This document shows positions 1-10,218 of a DNA stretch of 64,000 nucleotides, one piece after another (the stretch's first letter is position 1; each line of letters starts with the position of its first letter). Both the position numbers and the translations under genes were made by a program. Location: contig CM055617.1 of assembly GCA_029379385.1 (NCBI GenBank), positions 16,934,679 to 16,998,678 of the forward strand, read 5' to 3'. The stretch is from Quillaja saponaria. Taxonomy: Eukaryota > Streptophyta > Magnoliopsida > Fabales > Quillajaceae. The notes beneath the pieces were generated by a model. That model saw only the letters and a program-made list of their open reading frames with translations. It ran no database searches and was not told where the DNA came from.

Positions 1-172
1 TACAAGTATTTTTCTATTTTATTTTCCAATTTGTGATGAAGTTACATACAAACATTCTAAAACAAGCATTAATATATCAAGTTATATCATATTTAATTAC
101 ATTGTTATTTATTTAAATTATTTTCTTTAAAACAAAAATTTAAACCGAACTTTACAATATCAGATTATAAGG
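1..172 (-). repeat. LTR terminal fragment (Tekay-like U3)
   Basis: This stretch matches, base for base over much of its length, the region ending near 30622 (shared blocks such as aattacattgtta and acaaaaattta, and a variant of the atatcgggttatgagggtt end). Read on the minus strand it is the first ~170 bases of an LTR. Past ~172 the sequence becomes copia coding sequence, so the LTR was probably inserted into the copia element. The rest of this LTR lies outside the window. Confidence 0.5.
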
Positions 173-989
173 GTTATCATAGCTATCAAGAGGTGCAATA
201 GAATTTCTTTCAAGTGTTTCAAGTACCATTGTATGTGCATGTGAATCATTGTGAGAAGTAGAGTTGTCCATTGAATCAATTTCTGTCGGACAAGAAGGAA
301 ATTGAGGTGATGTTACTTATGGGTATCACTTTGTATCACTTCCTGAAAATCAATCAAAAAATTCATTTAGTTCAATGTTCTCGATATTGTTGTTGAATAA
401 GGAACGTGGCCTAGAAAAAAGGAATGAGCTCTCATAAAATACGACATGTCATGATATATATACCTGATTTGTATAAGGATAGAGGCAACAATAACCTTTG
501 TGAAACTCACTATATTCAAGAGAAACACATGGTAAAGATATTGGTTCAACTTTTGATTTTGTATAATCTCGTAAGTAAGAAAAACACTTACAACCACAGG
601 TTCATAGACAAGAATAATCAGATTGTTTTTGGAAAATTAAATCAAATGGACATTTCTAATTAAGTACTGTAGAAGGTTTTCAATTAATTAGCTAAAATGT
701 TGTCCTAAAAGCTTCCACCCAAAACGTTTTAGTAACATGACCCTGAAAAAGCATTGTTAGTCCCAATTTTGTAATATTTTTGTGTTTTTCGTTCCACAAG
801 ACCATTTTACTTAGGGGGTATACAGGCATGAGATTTGTTGCTTTATTCCTTTATTGGCCAAGAAGGCTTTAAACTCATTATTTCAAAATTAACCAACACC
901 ATCAGATTGAAAAACTTTTATTTTCTTGTTATGTTGAGTTTTTATAAATCTGTAAAATTTAATAAAAGATTCAACACCGTCAGATTGAG
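173..989 (-). pseudogene. Ty1/copia polyprotein remnant: integrase and downstream linker
   Basis: Read on the minus strand, broken frames give the copia integrase core in order: a QSDG block near 900, an SC.YTP block near 830, an ERKH-like block near 790, a WVEAF-like block near 710 and an LPST block near 670. The region after the core follows, with a GYCCLYP stretch and an HVVFYESSF block (about 380-500), which is the conserved copia segment before the reverse transcriptase (RT). A serine-rich linker then runs to ~173. Stops and frameshifts break every segment. The gag and protease half of the same element is at 5556-6360; the two halves are separated by the Athila insertion. Integrase would have joined element cDNA to the host chromosome; this copy cannot encode it. 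Confidence 0.8.
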
Positions 990-1687
990 TTTTTCTTGGT
1001 GAATTGCTTAATGATTATGTGTTTTAGTTTGTTATGATGTACACATGATAGATTGATACATGTATTATGATGCTAGTTAATTGAATAATGTCTTTGCATG
1101 GTTAATTAACATGAGTAGTAAAAGTAGCATTGGAATTAAATATGAGTTTATTTGAGTGTTGCTTGGAAAATGTGATCTAGATTAAGTTAATGCTGCTTGG
1201 GTGTTAATTGTTTAGAATCAATTGCACCTATCTAGTTCGTAATGCTTTCACATAATTAAATCCATAACACTTGATGAGGGTTATTATGTGATTAACGTTA
1301 GTTATTCCACTTGACCTAATTAACAAAGAGGTAAAGGATAGGTAGGAAAGACTTGTTTCTATGGTTGATTTGTATGCATATATATATATATATATATATT
1401 TAGATTGGTATTTGTTTTGTTTTCAATGATTTAGAGCTCATGAATCTTGGTGAAAACTTCTTTGCAATTGAGTCTTAAGATTTATTGCTCAGTATAGTAT
1501 TCGGCTTAAGATTTATACTTGAACTTGTTATGCTCTTTTGCTTTGGTTCAATTTAATTAAACAAGAACTACTTGCTTGAGTTGAATTTGATTATTTTTAT
1601 TGTTTCTCTGTGGAATCGATACCCTACTTACTGTAATACAAATATAGTTAGTTAGGTTTTAATTTAGTGAACATCAACGACTCATCA
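990..1687 (+). repeat. Athila 5' LTR, truncated at its 5' end
   Basis: This matches the 3' part of the Athila LTRs at 16351-19541, 31493-32990, 45476-47051 and 62801-64000. It ends in ...CGACTCATCA, directly before a primer-binding site, which fixes its right border. The first ~700 bases of the LTR (U3 and TATA box) are missing, so this copy has no LTR promoter. An (AT)n run interrupts it at 1378-1400. Confidence 0.85.
1378..1400. repeat. (AT)n microsatellite
   Basis: Uninterrupted AT dinucleotides inside the Athila LTR. The other LTR copies have a shorter gcatatatgtgt-type sequence here, so this is a local expansion. Confidence 0.9.
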
Positions 1688-1692
1688 AATTT

Positions 1693-1710
1693 TGGCACTG
1701 TTTCCGGGGA
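1693..1710 (+). other. Athila primer-binding site (tRNA-Asp type)
   Basis: TGGCACTGTTTCCGGGGA lies 5 bases after the LTR end. It resembles the Athila-type site complementary to the 3' end of tRNA-Asp, with a few substitutions. It is where minus-strand cDNA synthesis would have started. Confidence 0.75.
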
Positions 1711-1778
1711 AACTAATCTTTTTAATTTGATTCAAGCTTGTGTTTTTGTTTAGTAAATAGATCATTTGTGCAGGTTGT

Positions 1779-4700
1779 ATGTCTGAATTTCGAAGAAGAC
1801 AGACAACCCACCTTAGAGCAACTTAGACAGTTCTATTAAGAGCAAGCCGAGGCAATCAATTGAACTCCACCACAAAGCCCAATTGAAGAGGTCAATCCAA
1901 GAATATGTGTAGTGAAATATTACATCAAATCAGTCACACACGTAGAGTTTGTGTCACAAAGAGCACTTCCTTTGGGTGATGCAGCTAAGGAGTAGCTATA
2001 TTACATTCCCTCTAGCTCAATCACTATGTGGCAAATGAAGTTGTTTTTCTTAGAGAAGTATTTTCCTGCATCATGTGCTGCAAATATAAGAAAGGAAATA
2101 TGTGGAATAAGGCTATTACAATGGTGAAACCTTATATGAGTATTGGGAAAGATTTAAAAAGTTAGTGTACTAGTTGCCCCCATCGCCAAATCTTTAATCA
2201 ACTCCTCATCCAATACTTCTATGAGGGTTTGATGCCACAAGAAAGGAATATAATTGATGCCGCAAGTGGAGGGGCATTAGTTAACAAAACACCCAAGGCT
2301 GCATGGATGCACCCTCCAGAAAAGTAAATGAAATAAGTATCTCTACCTTGAACAACAAGTTAGCAATCTTACTTATCTTGTCCATTCATTGGCTGTTGGA
2401 AATATGCAGCAAGTGAAAGCATGTGGCATTTGCTCTAACCAAGGGCATCCAACTGATATGTGTCCTACAATGCAAGATGATCCCGTGGAACAAGCTAATG
2501 CCATTGGTGGTGTTTTTCCTGGACAATCACAACATAAGTATGATCCATATCCTAACATGTACAATCCTGGAGGAAAGATCACTCTTACTTGAGTTATGGG
2601 AATCAACCACAACCACCACCAATTGGAGGCCGAAACATCAACCTTCCCAGATTTCAAGCACAACCACATTATCAATCTACACAACCCCCACAACCAATGA
2701 ATTAATCAAATTCTGGTTCATCTATGGAAGATATGATGAAAACAACGGCATCTAATACATTGGCCTTCCAACAAAGCATGATGCAATTCCAACAAGAAAC
2801 AAGGTCAAGTATCCAAAACTTGGAGAAGCAAGTAGGACAACTTGCTACTAGTGTGGGTAAATTGGAAACACGAGGGTCTGGTAAGTTGCCTTCTCAAGCT
2901 ATGACTAGTCGAGGAAGTGCTTGTGCAATCAAGTTAAGGAATGGAAAAGAGCTTGGAGAGAATAAACCAATAAATATTGCATTGGAGGAAGAGATTATTG
3001 AAATTGAAGCCGAAACTCCTTCAAAGTTGGCCGAAGCTTCTGCCCCTAATCAAATGAATGAGAAACCTAATTTGGGTGTTCCCAAGTTAAATTCTCAACC
3101 TATGAATTTTAATTTTAAGCTTACTCCACCTTTCCTTTGAGTTCTTGTAGGTGTAAGAAAGAAGATAAGGAGAAGGAGATCTTAGAGATGTGTAGAAAGG
3201 TTAAGATCAATATTCCTCTCTTGGATGCAATCATTCAAAAGAAACTCCCACTTAAGGAAAAAGATCCTGGTTCATTTTCCATTCATTGTAAGCTTGGTAA
3301 TACTTGCTTTGAAAAGGCCATGTGTGACTTAGGAGCTTCAATTAGTGTAATGCCAAAATCATTATATGACTCTCTTTGTCTTGGCCTTTAAAAGAAACGG
3401 GTGTTATTATCCATCTTGCTGATCGTTCATTAGTTTATCCTTTGGGTGTGCTTGAGGATGTTTTAATTTCAGTTCATGGTTTGATTTTTCCTGTTGATTT
3501 TTATATTCTTGACATGGGGGATGATCACTCACACATGTCTACTCCACTTTCACAGAAGTGTCACTTTATGGTTGAACAAGGGATTGTTTTAGGGCATGTA
3601 GTTTCTACTCGTGGTTTAGAAGTTGATAAAGCTAATGATAGATATTGTTTTGTCTTTACCTTATCCCGCATGTATGCGGGAAGTTCGTTCTTTTCTTGGA
3701 CATACAGGTTTCTATGGAAGATCAACCAAAGATTTCTCTAAAATTGCATTGCCCTCATGCAAGTTGCTGGCTAAAGATATGGATTTCGTGTTTAATGGCG
3801 CTTGCAAACAAGCATTCGATGAGCTTAAGAGGAGATTAACTTCGGCCCCCATTGCTCAACCTCCAAATTGGGATTTAAATTTCGAGATCATGTGTGACAC
3901 TAGTAATTACGCTGTTGGAGTCATACTTGGCTGAAGAGTTGGGCAAATTTTGCATGTCATCTCTTATGTATCACACACATTTGATGAAGCTCAATACAGC
4001 TATTATACAATAAAAAAAGAACTTTATGCTATAGTTTTTTCTCTTGAAAAAGAACTAAAGTGATTGTGTTTTCTGATCATGCAGCTCTTTGGCATCTTTT
4101 GTACAAGAAGGAATCAAAGCCTAGATTGATAAGATGGATCTTGCTTTTGCCAGAATTTGATCTTGAAATTAAGGACAAGAAAGGAGCAGAAAATTTTGTA
4201 GCTGATCACTTGAGTAGATTGTCAAACAAGCAAGTGGAGATAGAATCTGTGAGAGAACCCTTTCTCGATGAGAAGTTGTATGCTATGTATGACATTCGGC
4301 CATGGTATGCTGACTTGGTTAACTTTTTAGCTACAAAGAATCTCAAGGTTTATCCAAATCTCAAAAAGATAAGTTTAAAGCTGATGCTAAATATTATGTT
4401 TAGGATAAATCATATTTGTGGATGTTTTGTGTTGATCAAGTCATAAGAAGGTGGGTACGCTGATGTGAGTATAACTCTATCCTTACCTTTTGCCATTCTT
4501 ATGCTTGTGGAGGACATTTTGGTGCAAAAAAAAAAAAAAAAAAAAAAAAAACAGCTCATAAGGTACTTACATGTGGTTTTTATTGGCCCACCTTGTTTAA
4601 AGATGCATATACTTTTTGTAAATCATGTGAATGATGCCAAAAACGGGTAGTATAACTCATCGTGATCAAATGCCTTTAACTTCTCTTGTTGTATGTGAAA

Positions 4701-4950
4701 TTTTTGATGTTTGGGGTATTGTTTTCATGGGTCATTTTCCCTCTTCTTTTGGGAATATTTACATCTTGCTTGCTGTTGATTGTGTGTCTAAATGGGTTGA
4801 AGCTCTACACGTACTGATGATGCTAAGGTTGTTGTGGATTTTGTTAAAACTCACATCTTTGACAGATTTGGATTACCCAAGGCAATCATTAATGATCGTA
4901 GCAAACATTTTTGTAATTGATCAATGGAAGCTTTGCTTTGAAAATACAAT
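1779..4950 (+). pseudogene. Athila gag-pol remnant with internal deletion
   Basis: The domains appear in element order with frameshifts and stops. Gag: an EKYFPAS block, a CPH block, and FYEGL followed by IDAASGGAL (about 2040-2290). A CCHC zinc knuckle, CGICSNQGHPTDMC, at about 2420-2465. Retropepsin with active site DLGAS near 3330 and a following ILDMGDD (to ~3530). Then a jump straight to the end of RT (a QGIVLGHVVS block near 3580; SFLGH and FYGRS near 3700), RNase H (FEIMCDTSN near 3890, ADHLSRL near 4210) and an integrase fragment ([12 protein letters not shown] near 4780). The palm and fingers of RT, including the YxDD region, are absent between ~3530 and ~3545. No envelope-like ORF precedes the 3' LTR. 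A run of 26 A at 4526-4551 interrupts integrase. Confidence 0.88.
4526..4551 (+). repeat. A26 homopolymer in Athila integrase
   Basis: 26 consecutive A within the decayed integrase region. It is not followed by an element end and is not a LINE tail. It is probably slippage expansion of an A-rich codon run. Confidence 0.85.
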
Positions 4951-4952
4951 GC

Positions 4953-5555
4953 TAGTTATTAAATCCATAAAGCTTGATGAGGGTTATTATGTGATTCGTA
5001 TTAGTTATTTCGCTTGACCTAATTAACAAAGAGGTAAGGATAGGTAGGAAAGACTTGTTTCCATGGTTGATTTGCATGAATATGTGTATATTTATATTGG
5101 TATTTGTTTTGTTTTCAATGATTAATAGCTCATGAATCTTGGTGAAAACTTCTTTGCAATTAAGTTTTACAAATCTTTGGTTGTTTGCTTAGATCAAAGA
5201 TCAACATCCCATTTATTTACTTTGCTGTTTTGAATGCATATTAGTTAGTTGGAATGTTTATAGCATATTATCGTCACAACCTATTTTTGAACTCCATTCA
5301 TTTTTATAATCTGTTTGTTTTATATGTTCTTGCATTAGTTTGATTCACTTTTATTGCTCATTTTAGTATTTGGTTTAGAATTTATGCTTAATCTGTTGTG
5401 CTCTTTTGCTTTAGTACAATTTAATTCAATAAGAACAACTTGCTTGAGTTGAATTTGATTAACTTAATTGTTTTTCTGTGGGATCGATACCCTACTTATT
5501 ATACTACAAATATAATTAGATAGGTTTTAATTTGGTGAACATCAACGACTCATCA
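4953..5555 (+). repeat. Athila 3' LTR, 5'-truncated
   Basis: This repeats the 1250-1687 part of the upstream LTR and ends in the same CGACTCATCA border. It is joined directly to integrase sequence without a polypurine tract, so the 3' end of the internal region and the 5' half of this LTR have been deleted. Copia sequence resumes at 5556. Confidence 0.85.
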
Positions 5556-6360
5556 CTTGGGTTGTCCTGTCCTTAATCACAAAATCATCACATGAAAAAG
5601 TGGAATTGTATGGATAATCTGAAGTAAGTTTATTGACAAATAATAATTTTTTCTTTATTTTAGGAACCACAAGGAAATTATTTAATTGAATTTTTTTTTT
5701 CCCTACATCAAGAATAATTGTACCAATATTTGATATATCTAATAAATTTCCATTTGCAACAAATATTTTATCCTAACCTTGATATGGCTTTAAAGTTTTA
5801 AGCTTACTAGAATCAAATGTCAAATGTGCGGAAGCATCAATGTCCGAAAACCATGTCTCATCTATTGCTGCATTAAGAATCATGACTGTAAGTGCAGGTA
5901 TAGTTTAATGAACTGGCTGGAAATTTTGATTCAAATCATACCAACATTCCTTTGCTAAATTATTTCGTTTGTTACATATTTGAAAAACAAGTACATTACT
6001 TGACTTCTCTTCATTGGGCTGCTTATTTACAGGTTTACTGATTTTGTTTATCTTTTTTATTCCCTCTTGATTAAGGGTTGCTTAGAATGTGAAAAACTAC
6101 ACACCCCTTGAAGGTAAAGCCACCTTGATATGGCTTAGATTTTTTAGCATGATTTTCAGTATGATTGTCTAAGAAAGCCATATTCTGATTTGGTGGATTT
6201 GAATCCATCTCCCCTATGTAAGTTTTCATTGTTTCATGAACTAGAAGAAGTGGAACCAATTCTCGATATGTAGTTGAAGGTTTGAGCATGGAAGTACTAA
6301 AAGCTTCATAATGGGGACCATGACCTGATAGGAATTTAATAAATCTTAATCTCATTGATT
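5556..6360 (-). pseudogene. Ty1/copia gag and protease remnant
   Basis: On the minus strand, gag of the UBN2 type is readable at about 6355-6070 (FLSGHGPHYEAF, TSMLKP, then LLVHETMKTY). After a broken nucleocapsid region comes copia protease at about 5880-5560: ETWFSDIDASAHLT, where the usual D-S-G-A active site reads D-I-D-A, followed by PYQG and FVANGN blocks and a CDDFVIKD block at the pre-integrase junction. These are the first domains of the element whose integrase lies at 173-989; order and strand agree. The altered protease active site and multiple stops mean it is dead. Confidence 0.85.
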
Positions 6361-7500
6361 CCTAGTGTTTTTTTTAGTATGATTTTGAGCTAATGAATTC
6401 ATTTTATGATTTCAAGTGTTAAATTTGATTAAGGAGGAGCACGATTAGCACAAAAGGGGCTAGAAGGATGTCCTTGTCCAAAATGAAGTAGGAGACAATG
6501 AAATGGTGCCGCAGCGTGGATCACATGCCACCACAATGCCTAAGAAGCAGAAAATAGGCTCCAAACAGAGAGAACATCACCACAGCATCCCATTTAAAGC
6601 ACTGCAGTGCCATATTCTGTGGATTTTATACCATCATCTCAGAGAGCATAATGCTATAGCATGGAAAACTTGAAGCTGCAAGCACCGTATTCCTCAGTTT
6701 TAAAGGTTTGAGGTCAGTGGGCATTGAGTCAGCGCCAAAAGGTGGAAGCCGCAGCACTAGATAGAAGACGACTTTGTTTGAAGATAGAGAGCAAGGCGCC
6801 GCAGCACCAAGGAAGTATGCACCACAGTGCTGTTTTGTACTTATCTGAACTTCCTAATTAGAGTGGTATGAGGATGATATGTGTTTGGACCTATTTTGAG
6901 GGCAAGTTTCTAATTCTAATCCAAGGAAGAGTTCAGTACCAAGATCCGAATCCAAAAAGGACTTTAAATAAGATTAGAATTGCATAGTTCCTTTCTCTTC
7001 TAATTAGCCTATAAATACATTAGCTCAAGAGTGTTTTAGATATCAGTTTTTCTAGAGTCAGTCAATATTTTTAGAGTTTCTTTATTGTTTCTATGAGTTG
7101 CTAAATCTCTTTTCCGATAAGAGGAGTATTGAAGTCGTGGGATTGCGTTGTAAGATCTGATTTGTTCTTCATCTTAATTTAATTATTCAATTAAAGTATC
7201 TTGAATTAATTCATGGTTGTATGTTTTACTAATTACGTGTGCAACTAATAGTTCATAACCTATTGCTAGTTTAGAATTATCAAGTCCATAATTGCTCTAT
7301 GATTCTAAACAGATGTAGTAAATAGTAGTTTATAATTGCTATGAAGAACATAGACTAAGTAAATAAACCGAGCCTATGTGTTTGTTGCTTAGTTTCAAGA
7401 TATGTTTTCATGGCTAAAATAGAAGGAGTAAAAGCTACCAAGGCTGCTCATCCTTTTGAATTCCCCTACAACCTAAAGTTAGTTCAATGCCTGTTAGCAA
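6361..7500 (+). repeat. Unassigned LTR-like stretch with TATA box
   Basis: No coding sequence. About 6490-6840 holds repeated GC-richer phrases around gccgcagc and gcagcacc, unlike the AT-rich surroundings. A TATA box (tataaatac, 7010-7018) follows, then a T-rich leader. This order (U3-like repeats, TATA, leader) resembles a plant gypsy LTR. I could not match it to any other LTR in the window and saw no clear ends. It could also be an unrelated repeat. Confidence 0.4.
7010..7018 (+). promoter_or_regulatory. TATA box of unassigned LTR
   Basis: TATAAATAC in a short pyrimidine-rich context (ctcttctaattagcc before it). Plausible core promoter of the LTR-like stretch; not supported by other data. 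Confidence 0.4.
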
Positions 7501-7639
7501 ATTAAGGTGCAGACCAACCAAAACAGGCCATGTTTCCTTGGTCCTGCAGCTGCTTTCCTTTCTCTTTACACCCCACATACACATATACATGTTAACACAC
7601 ACAAAAGGTCAATCATAAAACTCCTCCTCTTTGGATGCT

Positions 7640-7773
7640 TCATGGAAAATTTTGAGGGGTGCTTCATCTTTTGCATGAACATAATATATTGGTTTATCAT
7701 TGCTTTCGAGAAGTTAATGCAATGGCTGATTATTTGGCGAATTATGCTTGCAATGAAAAAGTCACTTTCTTTG
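7640..7773 (+). pseudogene. LINE ORF2 C-terminal RNase H fragment
   Basis: In one frame it reads LLHEHNILVYHCFREVNAMA then DYLANYACN, the typical end of the RNase H domain of plant LINE ORF2 (xxHxFREgNxxADxLAN). The reading is interrupted by G3 at 7774 and the LINE continues at 9811. The 5' limit is uncertain; 7501-7639 shows nothing I recognise. The last five bases, CTTTG (7769-7773), are the left copy of the G3 target-site duplication. Confidence 0.75.
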
Positions 7774-8016
7774 TGATGTGCATCGTAGTATGGTCATGGC
7801 TACCAAAAATCAAGAGGAGCCTTATTTGGGGCCTCTTACTAGAGCAGGAGCCAAACAAATTCAAAGCCAAGTTGTCATAGCCATGAATTCAATCCAATTT
7901 GAAGACTTGGAAGCCCAATATTGATGAACATGAACCCAAGCCCAATTTGATCAACATTCTCACTTGTGAGGACATGGATGAGAATTAGTTCTGGGAATTC
8001 ATACCAAGGAATTACG

Positions 8017-8222
8017 TGATGAATGACTTACCCTTGTAAAAATCTGAGTCTAGTTTCCAAAACATAAAATGGTGTGCCATTTGGAGGTTCTCTAGAGGAA
8101 GTTATGGCCAATTTAGTAAAGTCTGTACAAAAACATAAATTAGGACGAATTTTGAAAACTCTCCTATTTCTGGTATCTATTTGTTTTGTTTCATGCTTTC
8201 ATTAATACTTATGAGTTGGAAT
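8017..8222 (+). repeat. G3 5'-LTR fragment (copy A)
   Basis: Starts TGATGAATGACTTACCC and follows the 5' LTR of copy B (52135-52622) more closely than the 3' LTRs, including the variant aaaatctgagtc. It stops at a short TATAG shared by the LTR and integrase, where the internal deletion was sealed. Confidence 0.8.
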
Positions 8223-9003
8223 TATAGAAGACTTGTTCTTTAGAGAAGTAGTGAGATTGCATGGAATTCCAAAGAGTGTCTCTGATTGAGATACCAAATT
8301 TTTGAGCTATTTTTGGAAGACATTATGGAAGAAGCTTGGAACAAGACTACTCTTCAGTACAGCTTGCCATCCTCAAATAGATGGGCAAACGGAAATGGTA
8401 TACGGTACACTCTCTACCTTCCTTTGTTGAGTTCAGATATAACCGTAGTGTGCATAGCACTACCAAAAACTCTCCATTTGAGGTAGTCTACGATTTTAAT
8501 CCCCTTACTCCACTTGATTTGGCTCCAATTCCAACAACTGAAAGGGAATGTTTAGATGGAAAAAAAAAAAAAAAAAAACAGGCTAAGATGACCAAGTCTT
8601 TGCATGCACATGTTAAGCAGCAAATTGAGAAGAAAAATGTAGCTTATGAAAGAGCAGCCAATAAAGGAAGAAAACAAATCCTTTGCGCTAGGTGATCTAG
8701 TATGGAGTCATCTTCAAAAAGAAAGATTTCCAAGACAAAGAAAGTCCAAGCTCATGCTTAGAGCAGAAGATCCATTAAAGTGCTGGAGAAGGTGAATGAC
8801 AATGCCCACAAAATTCAACTACCTGGTGAATATTTTGTTTCCTCAACTTCTAATGTTAGGGACTTATCTCCTTATGAGGAAGATTGGAGCTGGATTTGAG
8901 GGCAAATCCTCACCAACCCGAGAAAATGATATGCATCATAGTGTTGATAAGGCTACCAAAAAACAAGAGGAGCCTTATTTGGGGCCTCTTAAACAAATTT
9001 AAA
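8223..9003 (+). pseudogene. G3 integrase remnant (copy A)
   Basis: Broken frames give the integrase core end and C-terminal domain: an FFREVVRLHGIPKS-type block, FWKTLW, then [20 protein letters not shown] near 8470-8520, a long basic helix (HVKQQIEKKNVAYERAANKG) at 8605-8665, and an LSPYEED block near 8860-8885. A run of 19 A (8560-8578) falls in a lysine codon run. Unlike copy B, this copy keeps the basic helix segment. Stops at several points rule out function. Confidence 0.82.
8560..8578 (+). repeat. A19 homopolymer in G3 integrase
   Basis: Nineteen A in a place where copy B has a short GGAAAGAAAAAGG lysine run, so this is an expansion specific to copy A. Confidence 0.85.
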
Positions 9004-9159
9004 ACCAGGTTGCCATAGCCATTATGGTGAGTTCAACCCAATTTGAAGACTTGAAGCCCAATATGGATGCACATGAACCCAAGCCCAATTTGATCAACCT
9101 TCTCTCTTGTGAGGACATGGATGAGAATTAGTTATGGGAATTCACAATAAGGAATTATG

Positions 9160-9805
9160 TGATGAATGACTTACCCTTGTAAAGGTCTATGATTTTGTTT
9201 CCAATGCATTAAACGGTATGCCATTTGGAAGGTCTCTAGAGGAAGTTATGGCTAATTTAGTAAAGTCTGTTCCAGAACATAAGTTAGGGTGAATTTTGAA
9301 AAATCTCCTATTTCCTAGTATCTTCTGTTTTGTTTTATGCTTTCATTAAGACTTATGAGTTGGAATATGTTTTATAGTCAAAAGTAAGCCTTTATTAGTA
9401 TTGGAATTGAAGTCACTTATTCTTGGAGGGTTTTTCCAATATAGTCAAAGTATTTCATTTAGTTTTGTAATTACATATGCTTGGAGGTTGTTCCAAGGCA
9501 TATAAAACTCATTGTTTGCAATCATGCTAAAAAGTTTTTACTGAATATTATCATAAATGCATAATGCAAATTTTCTTATTTCTTATCTACACAAGCTCTT
9601 GTTTAGTAGCAAAATTAAACCCGATTCTTATCATTCTTCAATCCTTATTCTAAGAGAATGGTGAATCAACCATGTAGTTCTTTATTGTGGCAGAGGATTC
9701 CTATCATTCAAGGCTGTAGGTGTTCTTTCTTTTCTTTTATCACTCAAATTCGTAGTCAACCATCCTTGGACAATTTCTAGCAATCTATTATACTTGGGCA
9801 CATCA
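9160..9805 (+). repeat. G3 3' LTR (copy A), complete
   Basis: TGATGAATGAC...GGCACATCA, 646 bp, ending exactly at the TSD. It has a TATA-like tataaaac near 9500. The copy B 5' LTR lacks ~155 bp of this sequence, and the copy B 3' LTR lacks the last ~110 bp. Confidence 0.85.
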
Positions 9806-9810
9806 CTTTG

Positions 9811-10138
9811 GCTTTCAACTCAGATGCTGCCATAGGGGTTATTAGTTTGGACAAGCTTCAAACGCCTTATATTAGCCATGTTCGTTAGTTTGGTTTTTGG
9901 TCTTTGGCTTGTTTGAGTTGGCTGTCTTGCTTTAGGATTGTATTACATCCTTTGTTCTTTGTTTAATTTAGCTTTGTTTTTTTGTAATGGGATAGTATCC
10001 CATGTTTTTGGCTTGGTTTAAGTTTACATAGTTTCCTTGTAGTGGCTTAGACTATGATGCTCTAGCACGTTTTTTTTTTTAACTAATAAAATTTTAAGCT
10101 CTGTCTCAAGTCCTACATAAGTTTGGGATAAAAAAAAA
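9811..10138 (+). repeat. LINE ORF2 terminus, 3' UTR and poly(A) tail
   Basis: Continues the LINE of 7640-7773. A short coding end reads DAAIGVISLDKLQTPYISHV, typical of plant LINE ORF2 C-termini, then a stop, a 3' UTR, and cataagtttgggat followed by A (10130-10138). The same 3' UTR and tail occur on the minus strand at 50340-50520, so both belong to one LINE family. The tail abuts Tekay-like U3 sequence, the likely insertion target. Confidence 0.75.
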
Positions 10139-10206
10139 TGTAACATAATTTACTTAGTCACATGTACAATATCTTAAAATGTACATTAAACTATCGAGTT
10201 AAAACA
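10139..10206 (-). repeat. Tekay-like 3' LTR stub (copy A)
   Basis: 68 bases matching the first bases (minus sense) of the LTR that ends at 20199, including tgtaacat and acttagtcac. It ends at the polypurine tract. The remainder of this 3' LTR is missing beyond the LINE tail. Confidence 0.75.
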
Positions 10207-10207
10207 G

Positions 10208-10218
10208 TCTCCCCCCTT
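10208..10218 (-). other. Polypurine tract (Tekay copy A)
   Basis: Plus strand tctcccccctt, i.e. aaggggggaga on the minus strand, immediately inside the 3' LTR. It would have primed plus-strand DNA synthesis. Confidence 0.8.

Larger units (their letters stand above)
7774..9805 (+). mobile_element. Rearranged gypsy element G3 (copy A) inserted in a LINE
   Basis: Bounded by a TGATG...CATCA terminal inverted repeat and flanked on both sides by CTTTG (7769-7773 and 9806-9810), a clean 5-bp TSD, so these are true insertion borders. Inside are: the C-terminal tail of pol (7774-8016), the first ~206 bases of an LTR (8017-8222), integrase (8223-9003) and a full 3' LTR (9160-9805). Gag, protease, RT and RNase H are gone. 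The junction at 7774 joins the LTR start to a TGAT-beginning site in the pol tail, suggesting deletion at a microhomology. The fuller copy is at 52135-56757. Confidence 0.8.

Noticed and set aside
4526..4551. A26 run as a LINE or mRNA poly(A) tail
   Set aside because: Athila integrase sequence continues on both sides, so it is an internal expansion.
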